Counted from the first letter of the stretch, positions 46,201-58,552 are shown. The stretch: DNA of 64,000 bases from Girardinichthys multiradiatus (GCF_021462225.1 NC_061798.1:18808820-18872819), one strand, 5' to 3'. Notes: a model not told the origin generated them from the letters alone. Numbers and translations: made by a program.

Positions 46201-48410
46201 TTTTATTTGAACTATTTTCGGCAAGGAAGGAAAAACTCTCTCTTTTCTTACTGTATTTTTGTGTAAAATTCCTGGCTGCATTTAAGTAGAGACATTGAGT
46301 TTTTTTGGTTTAAAAATATTGCCACTGTCACCTGTGCTCCATCATGTCTAGGATAGGAAGATGAGAGAGATGAAAAACAAGAGGGAGAACGATTTTCCAG
46401 GTTAGATTCTGTAAACAGAGGTTTTTCTGTCTGTACAGCATGGACAAAGAAAGATCACCAAGTGAGATAAGTCCTCCACCTCCACAAACCTTGCCTGCAA
46501 CTAATGCTAAGTTAGTTAACGTTTGCTGGATGCACTTTCAGAGATGTATGTTTTGTCTGTTTAACCTGTTACCTGCTTGCTAGGTGGATACCTGGCATGA
46601 TGTTCAGAGTATGCTTACATACAAGTCTGGGTTCTAAACTGAAAAGGTTAGCTGCACCAGTGCATCCAGTTAGTCTGGATCCCTTTTAGAAGGAGATATC
46701 AGTATGATTACACCAGGCCACTGAAAATTGTTTTGATCTTGGTCTCACCTCCTGTAAAGTCTTGGTTTTGCTTTTTTCTTGGTTTTGTCTGATCTTGGTC
46801 TTGACTCCGTCTAAGGTTAGGTGGTCTTCAGTACAACAATAGAGTTTGCTTAATAGTTTATTTTGTAGCTCCAGTCGTTTATATTTAGATTCCAGTTGTG
46901 ATCTTTATTTGCTGTAGTGGTTCTCAGTTCCTATTTTATTTTGAAATCTGTCATTCTTTAAGATCTCTGTTCAGTTGGCTTCCAGTTTCCCTGATTTTCC
47001 TGTTTCTAAGCCATAACAGCAATGACTGTTGTTATAGTTCCATACTTTTATTAAACTTTAACAAATACATTGTTAATACCATCATAAATAAATTAAGTAA
47101 AGAGAAAGAAATGCTGACATTTTTCACAAGCTCAAATTAAAATGTCATTTGATAGAAATTGAAAAGAACATGAACTATCCAGCAACTTAGATTTATTTTA
47201 TCCACGGTTGCACATATTGATATTTGTAATATTTGTTTACATAGAAACACCCATCAGTTCACTGTCCACTTGTTGAAACATCTGTCTACAAAGAGTTCTC
47301 CATCAGCTGACATACAGTTATCGTGATCCATCCATTCTTATGCAAATATTGATGTCCCAACATTTTTAGTAGTGACGCTCTCTACCTAAACATTGCTGAA
47401 TCAGGTCGCATTGCATATTGGGGATCCAGCTGTCAGACGTCTGTCTGGGTTTTGAAGACACAAGTGTTGTTCCTGGACAGGGCCCCAGATTGGTGGTATG
47501 CAGCAGGGAGGGGGTGGGCCAACAGTTGCTACATGTGGAGGGCACACTGACTGCAGTATCAAGGACAGAGGCCACCAGTATAAAGCTTCTGACACCATCA
47601 AATCCCACATTTAGTTTCATTGTCAGCAACACGAAGGAGGTGCTCTGACACAGCTTTATAGCAGCAATGGAAACCTTAAAAAGAACCCTAATGCGTTTAT
47701 TAAACAAAAGCATAAACATATTATTGAAGTTTGTAGAACTTAGGCTAAGTATCTCATTTATATGAGACTTCAAGCCTCTGCAGCATTTTGGGGTATAAGA
47801 TGTAACCTGCTGCGTTCACTAGACAGCTGTAGATATTTATGGATTTATCTCTTACATAAAAGCAAATCTAAGACATTTGATCAGCTAACAAAACTGCCCT
47901 TAACCTTTTTAACAGGTGACCTCTATAAAATGTTGCTGTGTCAGGTTTAATATAAAAAGGCTGTGTGAGTATCTAAGACTTCTAATTATAATAGGATTTT
48001 CTAATCTTTGAATGGAAGATAATTTGGCCCTTAGATGTTTTTTTTTTATTTTTATATTGGTGTAGAAGCAGAATTACTTGGGGATTTGTCGTCTTAACTC
48101 TGTAATGTTTCCATAAGGTTTCCCTCATGTTAGACACATAACAACATGTAAACAGGTTGAGGTGGCTTACACAAAGATGATAAATTTAGGCGGCTATTTA
48201 AAATGGGGGCACAGCTCACGCAAGCAAGTTGAGATCAGATTCTTACTGTGGCCACATTAAAACAGCAGGTGTTAAATCATGAGCGCCATTAATCAAAATA
48301 TGGAACTGAACACATGAGGAACACCCTGCTCAGCCCTCCTTTGCTCACACAAATCTTCATGCAGAACTAAGAAAACTGATGGACAATTAACATGCTACCC
48401 TTGAGTAAAC
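46201..48410. other. Intergenic, one unexplained GC-richer island
   Basis: Most is AT-rich without a gene. The exception is 47390-47660, which is GC-richer and open in two frames on opposite strands, neither with an ATG start nor a recognisable domain. Confidence 0.45.
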
Positions 48411-50353
48411 AGTTCAATGATTAAAAGCTCCATGTTTGGCAGTAAGAATCGCAAAGTCTTGCTCAGATTGTATGTTTGTGTAGCAGAAGCAGGAGTGTTT
48501 TTCTTTCCAAAATAGCTGAAACTCAGTTAGACTGGATGGAGACCGTCTGTGAACAAAGATTTTGAAGCCAGGTTTGTTGTGCTGCTCACATGAACTGGAT
48601 TTAACAGGGAGCCAATGAAGGGAAGCTAAAATAGGAGAAATATGATCTCTCTTTTTAATTTTCATCAGAACTCTTGCTGCAGCATTTTGAATCAGCTGAA
48701 GGCTTTTAACTGCATTTTGTGGACATCCTGATAGTAAATAATTACAATAGTCCAGCCTTGAAGTAACAAATGCATGGACTAGTTTTTCAGCGTCACTCCT
48801 GGATAGGATATTTCTAATTTTGGCAATGTTCCGGAGATGAAAGAAGGAAATCCTAGAAATCTGTTTAATATGGGATTTAAATGACATGTCCTGGTCAAAA
48901 GTAACACCAAGGTATTTTACTTTATTACTGGAGGTCTAATTAATGCCATCCAGGTTAAGTGATTGACTAAGCAGTTTCTTTTTTAAAGACTCCGGTCCAA
49001 AGACGACAACTTCTGTCTTGTCTGAATTTAGAAGCAGAAAATTTAAAGTCATCCAAGTTTTTATGTCTTTAAGACATGCTTGTAGTCTATCTAACTGGTT
49101 GGGCTCATCAGGATTTATGGATAAGTAAAGCTGAGTATCATCAGCGTAACAGTGAAAATGTATCCTATGCTGCCTGATAATTTTACCTATTGGAAGCATA
49201 TATATAGTAAAGAGAATTGGCCCAAGTACTGAACCCTGTGGTACTCCACAATTAACCCTGGAGTTTAAAGATGATTTATCATTTACATGAACAAACTGGA
49301 ATCTGTCAGACAGATAAGATTTAAACCAGCCTAGCACTGTTCCCCTGATCCCTACAGCATATATAGGGGCTGCATGGTGGTGCAGTTGGTAGCACTGTTG
49401 CCTTGCAGCAAGAAGGTCCTGGGTTCAATTCCCAGCCTGGGGTCTTTCTGCATAGAGTTTGCATGTTCTCCCCTTGCATGTGTGGGTTCTCACCGGGTAC
49501 TCCGGCTTCCTCCCACAGTCCAAAGACATGCCTGTTAGGTTAATTGGTAACTCTAAATTGACCTTAGGTTTATGAGTGTGTGTGTGGTTGTTTGTGTGTT
49601 GCCCTGCGATGGACTGGTGACCTGTCCAGGGTGTACCCTGCCTCTTGCCCATAGACTGCTGGAGATAGGCACCAGCTCCCCCATGACCCACTATGGAATA
49701 AGCAGTAGAAAATGACTGACTGACTGATTATGGTCAACTGTATCAAATGCAGCACTGAGATCTAACAGAACCAGAACAGACACAAGTCCATTATCTGGGG
49801 CCATAAGAATATCATTAGTGACTTTCAGCAAAGCTGTTTCAGTGCTATGATGAGCTCTGAAACCTGACTGAAACTCTTCAAACAGGTCAATGCTGTATAA
49901 ATGCTCACACATTTGATTAGCACCTATTTTCTCAAGAATTTTAGATAAGAATGGAAGATTGGATATAGGTCTGTAATTTTTCAAGTCATCTCGATCAAGC
50001 GCAGGTTTCTTAATTAAAGGTTTAATTACAGCCAACTTAAAAGCCTGTGGTACATATCCATTTACTAAAGATAGATTAATCATATCTAAAATGGGGCTGG
50101 TAATCAGAGGGAACACTTCCTTAAATAATTTGGTTGGGATTGGGTCTAACATACAAGTTGAAGGTTTAGATTAAGCTAATATTTCTGATAACTCAGGAAG
50201 CTCCACAGGATCAAAACAGTCCAAACACAGATCAGGTTCTACAGTTACTTCCAATGTTGTCTCACTTGCTGAGGATGAAGTAATCATCTTCGGGGGTATG
50301 TCACATTGTTCTCTAATGTTCTCTAACAAACCTCTGAGCCCTTCACAGTACAA
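48411..50353 (-). mobile_element. L2-clade LINE interrupted by a SINE
   Basis: On the - strand, 49691-50152 encodes the RT N-terminal part ([45 protein letters not shown]). 48936-49337 continues with GVPQGSVLGPILFTIY and the catalytic HCYADDTQLYL. 48414-48887 gives the C-terminal region (SRLDYCNYLLSGCPQNAVKS, LASLHWLPVK). A SINE at 49366-49728 splits the frame just after DTVDH. The element lacks its 5' part and endonuclease. Confidence 0.88.
49366..49728 (+). mobile_element. tRNA-derived SINE inserted in the L2 element
   Basis: The head carries pol III promoter boxes: A box TGGTGCAGTTGG (about 49377) and B box GGTTCAATTCC (about 49432). The body has the conserved ATGTTCTCCCC and CCTCCCACAGTCCAAAGACA blocks, and the tail is (TGAC)n. 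A second copy lies inverted at 52463-52777. Confidence 0.85.
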
Positions 50354-50416
50354 CTGGATTCACACTGAGATAAAATTACACACATGTGGAGTCTATTTAC
50401 TATTTAGGCAAATGGC
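50308..50416 (-). mobile_element. Small Tc1-like fragment between two L2 pieces
   Basis: TCTAACAAACCTCTGAGCCC and GATAAAATTACACACATGTG match, by recollection, the antisense of the Tc1-like family also seen at about 20440 and 62750. It is truncated at both ends. Confidence 0.5.
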
Positions 50417-50830
50417 TGCAGTTTCAGTTTCAGTTTAGTTTATTTATATAGCGCCAATTCACAACACATGTTGTCTCAAGGCACTTCACAACAGTCAGGT
50501 ACATACATTCCAATTAATCCTAACAATTGAACAGTGCAGTCGGAGTTAGCTTTTTATTCAAATTGGATAAAACGTTTTTCTATCTAAGGAAACCCAGCAG
50601 ATTGCATCCAGTCAGTGACTTGCAGCATTCACTCCTCCTGGATGAGCATGTAGAGACAGTGGACAGTCACTGGCGTTGACTTTGCAGCAATCCCTCATAC
50701 TGACCATGCATGTAGCGACAGCGGAGAGGAAAAACTCCCTTTTAACAGGAAGAAATCTCCAGCAGAACCAGGCTCAGTGTGAGCGGCCATCTGCCACGAC
50801 CGACTGGGGGTTTGAGATTGTATAAATTGG
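50417..50830 (-). mobile_element. L2-type LINE 3' end, second copy
   Basis: It starts with CAGTTTAGTTTATTTATATA and GCGCCAATTCACAACACATG, nearly the same as 5040-5085. It ends near GGCCATCTGCCACGACCGAC. It lacks the coding part. Confidence 0.6.
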
Positions 50831-51099
50831 TTTTAAATTAAAGCCCACAGACTTTCTGAATACTACACAACAAACCTTTAAGATTTGTATTTGTAAAATA
50901 AAATGTTAAATTCCACGAGTCTTTTTTCCATGCACTACTTTTTTGGAGTACCATATAAAATAATGTACATTAGAGTTTTGTGGTTTAATTGAGACTAAAT
51001 GTGAAAAGAAATCAAGGTATATGAATACTAAATTCAATCCTGTAAGACTCACAATGAGAAGACACATAGGTGGCGATTAGAAGGTTCATCTACAGATAT

Positions 51100-51545
51100 T
51101 TATTTATTTGCCACTCTGACCCCTGAGGAAAATACAAACGCTGAGAAAGACATGAACTTGAATGAACAATTTAGGATTACAATTACAGATGTCTTTCCTC
51201 CTGGGATCCGACTGGTGGTGGAGTGGAGGCCTGAGGAGGTAGGGAAATCGGGAGGAGCTAGGAAGCCAGATTGTGGAGATGGGGAGGAGGAGGGTGGCAG
51301 CTCAGCTGGAAGAGCGAGGAAGTCCATGAGTGAAGATCTTTAAAGCGGAGCCTTGGTTGTCATACCAGCGACCTCAAGGATTAATATTATAATTTTTCTT
51401 CAAGTACCGGATGAATTCCTTACCACAGAGGACTTAATGAGCTAATTACCTCTATTAGAATTTTTCCTCATGCACAGTGGTTTGAGTGCCTTGTTACGTG
51501 CCTTGAAAAGCGCTATATAAATAAACTTGACTTGACTTGACTTGA
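51100..51545 (+). repeat. Unclassified retroelement-like repeat ending in (CTTGA)n
   Basis: The 3' end GAAAAGCGCTATATAAATAA plus (ACTTG)n is a typical tail of fish non-LTR elements. A GC-rich segment at 51190-51340 is open for 63 codons from an ATG at 51152, but I do not recognise its product. Confidence 0.45.
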
Positions 51546-52400
51546 CCGTGATTGGCTGAAGAGGAAATGCGGACTTGATGCTGATTGGTTGGAGCGGGGA
51601 CGCATGGTGGAGTCATTGGACGGAGCAGAGGAGGGGGTGAGTCTTCCAGATTGTATTTCCATCAAAACTCCATTATAGATGTAAATATCAAAGTCAAATC
51701 AAACAAAACAGCATTGTTCTACCCAGTTTAAAGAAACAACAGTTCAGTGGAGAAAAGACAAACTAATCTTGCAGTTCCAGAAATTATTTAGCAACCATAA
51801 AAACTCAAAAAAAAAAACAAAACATGCAGAATAAACTTAAAAATACACTACATTTATTTTAAGCTGATAATGCATTCAAATAGCTTCAAAATAATGACTC
51901 TCTATCAAAAAGATGTACTCAAAAGTCCTGCTTACATCAGCAGGGCTTACAGTCCAATGGAGTGTTTGATACTGAAGTAAAATCAGAAGACCCTGTCAGC
52001 ATGCAACTGTGTTAAAAACTAACAGAAATGTGAGAATTTGCATAAAATAATTCAGTAACTCCAAACACAAACTGCGGCATCATACACAATATATTTGACT
52101 TTCTGACTCTGGTTACTGAGCTCCCTGCAACTCCTGAGTGGGAAACGGAGACAACTGAGAGCTCCAACACCTGCTGCTAAGTAGCCCAGGTTACACACAT
52201 ACATTTCATTTTTCAAGGTTTTAACAGAGCAAAGGGTAAAACACTACTTCTGGAGCAGGATGTGCTGTATGTTAGCAGATTTTCAAGATCTTCACCATCC
52301 AGTGATGCTGGTTAAATTTAGGAGGGCAGGGGTGTGTAGTTTGTTTAGTTCTTCTACCTTTCTTGCAAGACATTTTGTAGGTTTATTAGTATTGATTGAA
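51546..52400. other. Intergenic, nothing recognised
   Basis: Two imperfect copies of a GATTGGNTGRAG motif near 51550-51600 are the only regularity seen. Confidence 0.5.
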
Positions 52401-52417
52401 CCTAAATGAGCAAAAAA

Positions 52418-52450
<33 letters not shown>

Positions 52451-52451
52451 C
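52418..52451. repeat. (TA)n microsatellite
   Basis: TA run with one C interruption immediately beside the SINE tail. Confidence 0.9.
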
Positions 52452-52462
52452 AACTATAAAAA

Positions 52463-52772
52463 CAGTCAGTCAGTCATTTTCTACCGCTTATTCCATAGTG
52501 GGGTACAGGGGAGCTGGTACCTATCTCCAGCAGTCTATGGGTGAGAGGCCGGGTACACCCTGGACAGGTCGCCAGTCCATCGCAGGGCAACACACAAACA
52601 ACCATGCACACACTCATTCATACACCTAAGGGCAATTTAGAGTGACCAATTAACCTAACAGGCATGTCTTTGGACTGTGGGAAGAAGCCGGAGTACCCGG
52701 TGAGAACCCACGCATGCACGGGGAGAACATGCAAACTCCATGCAGAAAGACCCCAGGCCGGGAATTGAACCC

Positions 52773-52777
<5 letters not shown>
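52463..52777 (-). mobile_element. tRNA-derived SINE, inverted copy, head truncated
   Basis: It begins with the (TGAC)n tail in antisense (CAGTCAGTCAGTCATT) and runs to the B-box region GGGAATTGAACCCAGGAC, where it is replaced by a (TA)n run. The A-box half is missing. Confidence 0.85.

Positions 52778-52842
<65 letters not shown>
52778..52842. repeat. (TA)n microsatellite, about 32 units
   Basis: Uninterrupted TA starting exactly at the broken end of the SINE head. Confidence 0.95.
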
Positions 52843-52844
<2 letters not shown>

Positions 52845-55050
52845 CTTTCTAACACATATAACACAATTTTAAAGGTTTACACATGTTTTTTAGTATTTTA
52901 TAAAACTGCCAGCTATACTTGGGTGAAATGCTTTGGGTATCCTTCCACAGGCTTCTCACAGCAGACTGCTGTAACTTTGGCCCATTCCTCCTGACAGTGA
53001 CGTAATTGAGTCAGTTGTGAGGGATCCCTTGCGCGCCCACACCTTTTAGGCTCTGCCACAACTTTTCTATGAAACTGAGGTCAGAGCTTTGAGACTGTTT
53101 CACTGTTGTTAATGACACTTCTACCAGCTTTAACTAGCATCTTCTAAGGGTCGTTTGACTTTCCCATTATGAAGTGTGACAAAGAGAAATTAATCTCATA
53201 GTGACCCCCCCCTCCGCCCCCCTTAAATTAATGTACCCAATTTGGATTGGATTCCTGAAAATGTAGAGAATACTGTAATATTTGATAAACAACGTCCCAA
53301 GAAAAAAAAAAAACAGCAATGACAACAGCAACAAAAAACTTTGTGGACACACGTTAAGTATTTGAACTGCAGCCAAATATTTTCAGAATGACATTATTAA
53401 TACTTAGTTTAGTCTTCCCTTCCAGAACAATTAATGATGACATACTTGAAAATGTGATAGTAGTAACACACAGAATCACTACATGGGACAGACACCATTA
53501 CACCTAATCACACCTAAACCAGTACAGTAGTTTCCTTAGGTGCAAATGATAATATTCACCAAATATTATTTTTAATATACAAGCAAAAAGCATCACTGCA
53601 GATCCTGCTGGTAATTTATGTAAATATGTTGGTTGTTCTGTAAAGAAGCAAAGAGGGCTAATCATGTTTTTTTTTGTTAATTTAATTTTTAGCTTACAGA
53701 GTTCTTCTTAGCTGTGAATGTCTCTTTGCATAATTCATTCTTAAGTTGCTCCCAGTGTCTCTGTGTTGATTTGTGAGCCACCAAGCGGAAACAAGTTCAT
53801 TTTATTGTTTTCACGAAGCTGTGCAGACATCCAAGACATGTGAGAAATGTAATAAGACAAGTTAAAGGTCAAGACTGACAAGATACCTCAGGGTGTTTCT
53901 GTGAGGCTTAACGGGCAGGCTTTTGGCCATTTGAAGAGAAATGCACTAGAAAAAAAACTTCTTTTAAACACACATGATAATTTAAACACACATGTGACAT
54001 TCTGACAGTTGTTGAGAAACATGTAAGTGAAGCAGCTTTTGCTGACTGTCATCTGGTTTCAGCTTGCACGTTTCCTGTAAGTGTTTAGGGATTCTCGATC
54101 CTAAAAACAGCAATGCACGAGGCAGAGCGGTCATGAATTATGCCAGTCATAGCAGATATGTATGGCTGCTCCCTGTTATTTGGTTTCACTCAAGTTCACA
54201 GGCTTATGGAGCTCCTGCAGAGGTCAGCACCTTGTTAGGGCCTGCTGGGACATCACACTGCTCCATTGTTCTGTGAACGATCCATTTTAAGAATAATGCA
54301 CGGATATAAAGCTGAGTAAATGAGTTAATCTCCTAGGGCATCCCTGGAATATTGACTGCTTGACACTTTGCATGAAAATACTCTATGTGCCAAAAATATT
54401 TACTTTAACGCTGCTTTTATTACAGAAATATTTTTCAGAATCTTTTGATGTAATTTGAATATGGTGTATGTGTTTATATATTTATGTGTTCTTCTTTTTA
54501 TTCAACTGTTTGTTAAGTCAGTAAAACCAAAATGATGAGAAACAGAAGAGCTCATTCTTTGTATTTTGCCACTAATCTAAATGCTTATTCATGAAATATT
54601 ATTGTATTTTGTGTATTTATTAGTCCTTATTGTATAAATGTAACCACATAGATATTTATATATACTGATTATTTATGCAGCACCCTAAATACACTTTAAC
54701 AATCCTGGTAAACCAAGAAAAACTCACAATACCCTGTCATGGAGAACAGGTGACCCAAAGATGCCACTCTTCCATAACAGCAAACTTTGGGAATTTTTTT
54801 AACCTCACTTTCCATCCTCCTTGTTGTTTGTGGTGAAAAAATAAGCTTCGTTCTTCCTTCAACCTTTTTTGTCTCAGTCCCAATCATTCTAAACTATTTC
54901 TTTTTTGTTCTGATTGTAGATATGGGTCAGTTTAGGCGAAGAGCTACTTTCTTGTAGTCATTACTACTTACTTGAAAGGGATGTTCACTTTGTATCTGTA
55001 TTTGATTGTCTAAAATAAATGACCCTCTCTGCCACCTCATATTTATATAC
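52843..55050. other. Intergenic, nothing recognised
   Basis: No coding exon or repeat family could be supported. A C-rich run occurs at about 53204-53221. Confidence 0.5.
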
Positions 55051-55053
55051 ATA

Positions 55054-55096
55054 ATATAAATAAAATATATGAGGTGATCATATATTTTATTTATAT
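55054..55096. repeat. Perfect 19-bp AT-rich inverted repeat with 5-nt loop
   Basis: Arms 55054-55072 and 55078-55096 pair at every position around GGTGA. The nearby CACCTCATATTT at about 55034 echoes the arm in inverse form. Confidence 0.9.
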
Positions 55097-55311
55097 CATG
55101 GATTGCCAAATAAAAAAAACAGTCCTACAAAATCTGATCTGCTAGGAAAGTTAAATGTAAATTAGAAAAAAACAATTTAGAGAGATTTAATTCATAGGAA
55201 CTATTAGCAGGGGGATTATCACACCATTGATTTGGCCAAAAACAATTATTCAATAATGTATTAAGAAAGTTGCTTAATGGGGTGCTGTTTTTAAAGTTAC
55301 ACGGTCAAAAA

Positions 55312-55490
55312 TTGGCACTAAATATTTAATTTGCAAGCTAAATATTTAGCTTGCTAATTAAATATTTAGTTTGGAGCTAAATATGTAGCTTTATAACTAA
55401 ATATTTTATTTTGAAGCTGAGTACTTAGTTTGTAAACTTAATATTTAACTTGCTAATGACATATTTAGTTCGGAACTGAGACATTTATAA
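55312..55490. repeat. Degenerate 19-21 bp minisatellite built on a TAAATATTTA palindrome
   Basis: About eight adjacent units follow GCTAAATATTTAGTTTG-AA with changes, for example GCTAAATATTTAGCTTGCTA and TTAAATATTTAGTTTGGA. Each unit centre is self-complementary. Divergence between units is substantial, so the array is old. Confidence 0.75.
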
Positions 55491-56144
55491 ATGTATAAAT
55501 GACATGATGAAAATATGACTTTGAAAATGAACATTCAGTTTAAAGACACAAGAATGAAGCACAAAATCCACATCACTCAAAATTTCCACATGTTCCACAA
55601 AAAAGATTTAAAGTACTAAGCTTGTTTTATAAAGGTAAACCACAACAACAGTGAGTTTTGTTTTTTCCTAATAACTAAAGTTGGGCTGTTAAAAGTATTT
55701 TAAGTTGCTTCTTCTCAGTTCTTTACTAACAGCTTCCATCTAGTGGTGTGCTAATGTACCTGCACTCATAGCTCTGCAGCTGTTGACTTTTTTGTCTTCT
55801 GAAATCCTGCTCACATTTTCACCGCCTTATATTAAACATAGCATAACATTAATAACTAATTATGTCACAATTCTTTTCAGCCACCAACACCATCAATAGT
55901 CTTGGGCTTGGGCCAATTTATACATCAGCAACAGTTGGTTGCAGTGGCCCACGTCATATGTGAACTTTTGTGTACAGTCTTAAGATGTTTCCCTGAGTTT
56001 ATTTATGTATTTGAATTCTGATAAAGCATGTTTTTTTCACCGTTGCTTTGAGGAGAGTCTTCTTAAGGGAACTTTACTTGCATTTCTTAAACAAGTGATG
56101 AAAGTTGTTTTGCAAATAAGAGGAACTAATGCAGATGTCTTGTC

Positions 56145-58552
56145 GCCCCCCAGCTTGGCCGTCTCGTGTTGGGGTTTACCCCAGTGGATGAGAGGGTCGC
56201 ATCCCTGCGCCTTCGGGTTGGGGACGGTCTCTGACTGTCGTTTCAGCCTACAGGCCGAGTGGTAATGCGGAGTACCCGGCCTTCTTGGCATCACTGTCGG
56301 GGGTGCTAGATAATGCCCGGTCGCATGTTTTGGACACTCGAGTGAAGAAAGGGGGTGAGCTGACCACTGATCACCACCTGGTGGTGAGTTGGATCTGCTG
56401 GAAGAGGAGAAAGCTGGAGAGACTTGGCAGGCCCAAGTGCATAGTGAGGGTCTGTTGGGAATGTCTGCAGAGCCCTTGTCCAGGGATGTATTCAACTCCC
56501 ACCTCCGGAAGAGCTTTGACCAGATTCCGGGGGATGTTGGAGACATAGAGTCCAAGTGGACCATGTTTTCCGCATCTGTTGTCGATGCTGCTGCCCGTAG
56601 CTGTGGCCGTAAGGTCTGCGGCCCCTGTCTTGGCGGCAATCCCCGAACCCGGTGGTGGACACTGGCAGTAAGGTACGCTGTCAAGCTAAAGAAGTAGTCC
56701 TATGGGTGGGACTCCCGAGGCGGCTGACGGGTACCATGAGGCCAAGTGTGCCATGGCCCGGGCTGTGACAGAGGCAAACAATTGGGCCTGGGAGGAGTTC
56801 GGTGAGGCCATGGAAAAGGACTATCGGTTGGCCGCGAAGTGATTCTGGCAAACCGTCCGGCGCCTCGTGAGGGGGAAGCAATGCTTTGCCAACACTGTTT
56901 ACAGTGGGGGTGGTAAGCTGCTGACCTCGACTGAGGACATTTTCAGGCGGTGGAAGAAGTACTTCAAGGATCTCCTCAATCCTGCCGTCACGCATTCCCT
57001 GGTGGAAGCAGAGGGTGGGGACTAAGGGTTGGACTCTTTCATCACCCAGGCTGAAGTCACCGAGGTGGTTAAAAAGCTCCACGGTGGCAAGGCTTCAGGG
57101 GTGGATAAGATCCGCCCTGAGTACCTCAAGTCTCTGGATCTTGTGGGGCTGTCATGGTTGACGTGCCTCTTCAACATTGCGTGGCGATTGGGGACAGTGC
57201 CTCTGGACTGGCAGACTGGGGTGGTGGTCCCCCTTCATAAGAAGGGTGACCAGAGGGTGTGTTCCAACTACAGGGGGATCACACCCCTCAGCCTCCCTGG
57301 TAAGGTCTACGCCAGGGTATTGGAGAGGAGGAGCAGTGTGGTTTTTGTCCCGGCTGTGGAACACTGGACCAGCTCTACACCCTCTGCAGAGTATTCAAGG
57401 GTTCATGGGAATTTGTCCAACCAGTCCACATGTGACCTTGAGAGGCATTCCACTGTGTCACTCGTGGTGCCCTGTGGGGGTGCTCCAGGGGTACGGAGTC
57501 AGGGGCCCTGTATTAGGGGCCATCCGGTCTCTGTAAAGCAGAGCAGGAGTTTGGTCTGCATTTCCAGCACTAAGTCGGACCTGTTGCCGATGCATGTTGG
57601 ACTCCCTTTGTCATCGGTCCTGTTCATAACTTTTATGGACAGGATTTCTAGGCGCAACCAAGGGCCGGAGGGGGTCTGGTTTGGGGACCAGTGGATTTCA
57701 TCTCTTCTTTTTGCAGATGATGTGGTCCTGCTGGCCACCTCTACCAAGACCTACAGCATGCGCTAGGGTGGTTCGCAGCCGAGTGTGAAGCGGCTGGGAT
57801 GCTGATTAGCTCCTCGAAGTCCGAGGCCATTGTTCTCAACCAGAAAAGGGTGGCTTGTCCTCTTCAGGTTGGAGGTGAGTTCCTGCCTGTATCTTGGGGG
57901 TTTGTTCATGAGTGAGGGGAGAATGGAGCGGGAGATTGACAGACGGATCGGTGCGGCTGCCGCAGTAATGGGGACACTGTGCCGGTCCATTGTGGTGAAG
58001 AGAGAGCTGAGCCAAAAAGCGAAGCTCTCGATTTACCGGTCAGTCTACATTCCTACCCTCACCTATGGCCATGAACTGTGGGTCATGACCAAAAGAACGA
58101 GATCCCGGATACAAGCAGCTGACATGAGCTTCCTCCGTAGGGTGGCCGGGCACTCCCTTAGAAATAGGGTGAGGAGCTTGGCCATCCGGGAGGGGCTCGG
58201 AGTAGAGCCGTTGCTCCTCCACATCGAGAGGAGCCAGTTGAGATGGCTCGGGCATCTATACCGGATGCCTCCTGGACGCCTTCCTTGGGAGGTGTTCCAG
58301 GCATGTCCCACCGGGAGGAGGCCCAGGGGACGGCCCAGGATGCGCTGGAGGGACTATGTCTCTTGGCTGGCCTGGGAACGCCTTGGGTTCCCCACAGAGG
58401 AGCTGGAGGAGGTATCTGGGGAGAGGGACCTCTGGGTGTCTCTGCTGAGTATGATGCTCCCGCGATCCGGTCCCAGATGAAGCAGAAGATGATGAGTATG
58501 AGTATGAGTACGAGTACGAGTATGAGTATGAGTACGAGTACGAGGAACTAAA
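56145..58552 (+). mobile_element. RTE/Rex3-like LINE, 5'-truncated and frameshifted
   Basis: The endonuclease end is seen in TRVKKGGELTTDHHLVVSWI (about 56338). The reverse transcriptase includes ITQAEVTEVVKKLHGGKASG, CSNYRGITPLSLPGKVYARV, VLFITFMDRISRR and the catalytic LLFADDVVLLATS (about 57710). The C-terminal region, 57830-58480, is open for 217 codons (LTYGHELWVMTKRTRSRIQA, RSQLRWLGHLYRMPPGRLPW). Frameshifts and stops separate these blocks, notably at 56700-57030, 57310-57420 and 57765. The 3' end is a (GAGTAT/GAGTAC)n tail. It is clearly non-LTR; the RTE/Rex3 assignment is from recollection of the family. Confidence 0.88.
58490..58550. repeat. (ATGAGT/ACGAGT)n hexanucleotide tail of the LINE
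   Basis: About nine GAGTAY units form the 3' terminus of the preceding retroelement. Confidence 0.9.

Noticed and set aside
48411..49337. Host gene with reverse-transcriptase-like domain
   Set aside because: The pieces are an L2 LINE with YADD, disrupted by a SINE and lacking the 5' region.
49366..49460. tRNA gene
   Set aside because: A and B boxes are present, but the downstream body and (TGAC)n tail show it is a tRNA-derived SINE, and the cloverleaf is not intact.
55312..55490. CRISPR-like array
   Set aside because: Units are adjacent, degenerate and AT-palindromic without unique spacers, and the genome is vertebrate.
56037..56684. 215-codon - strand frame over the LINE
   Set aside because: It is antisense to endonuclease-region coding sequence of the RTE-like element and has no family features.
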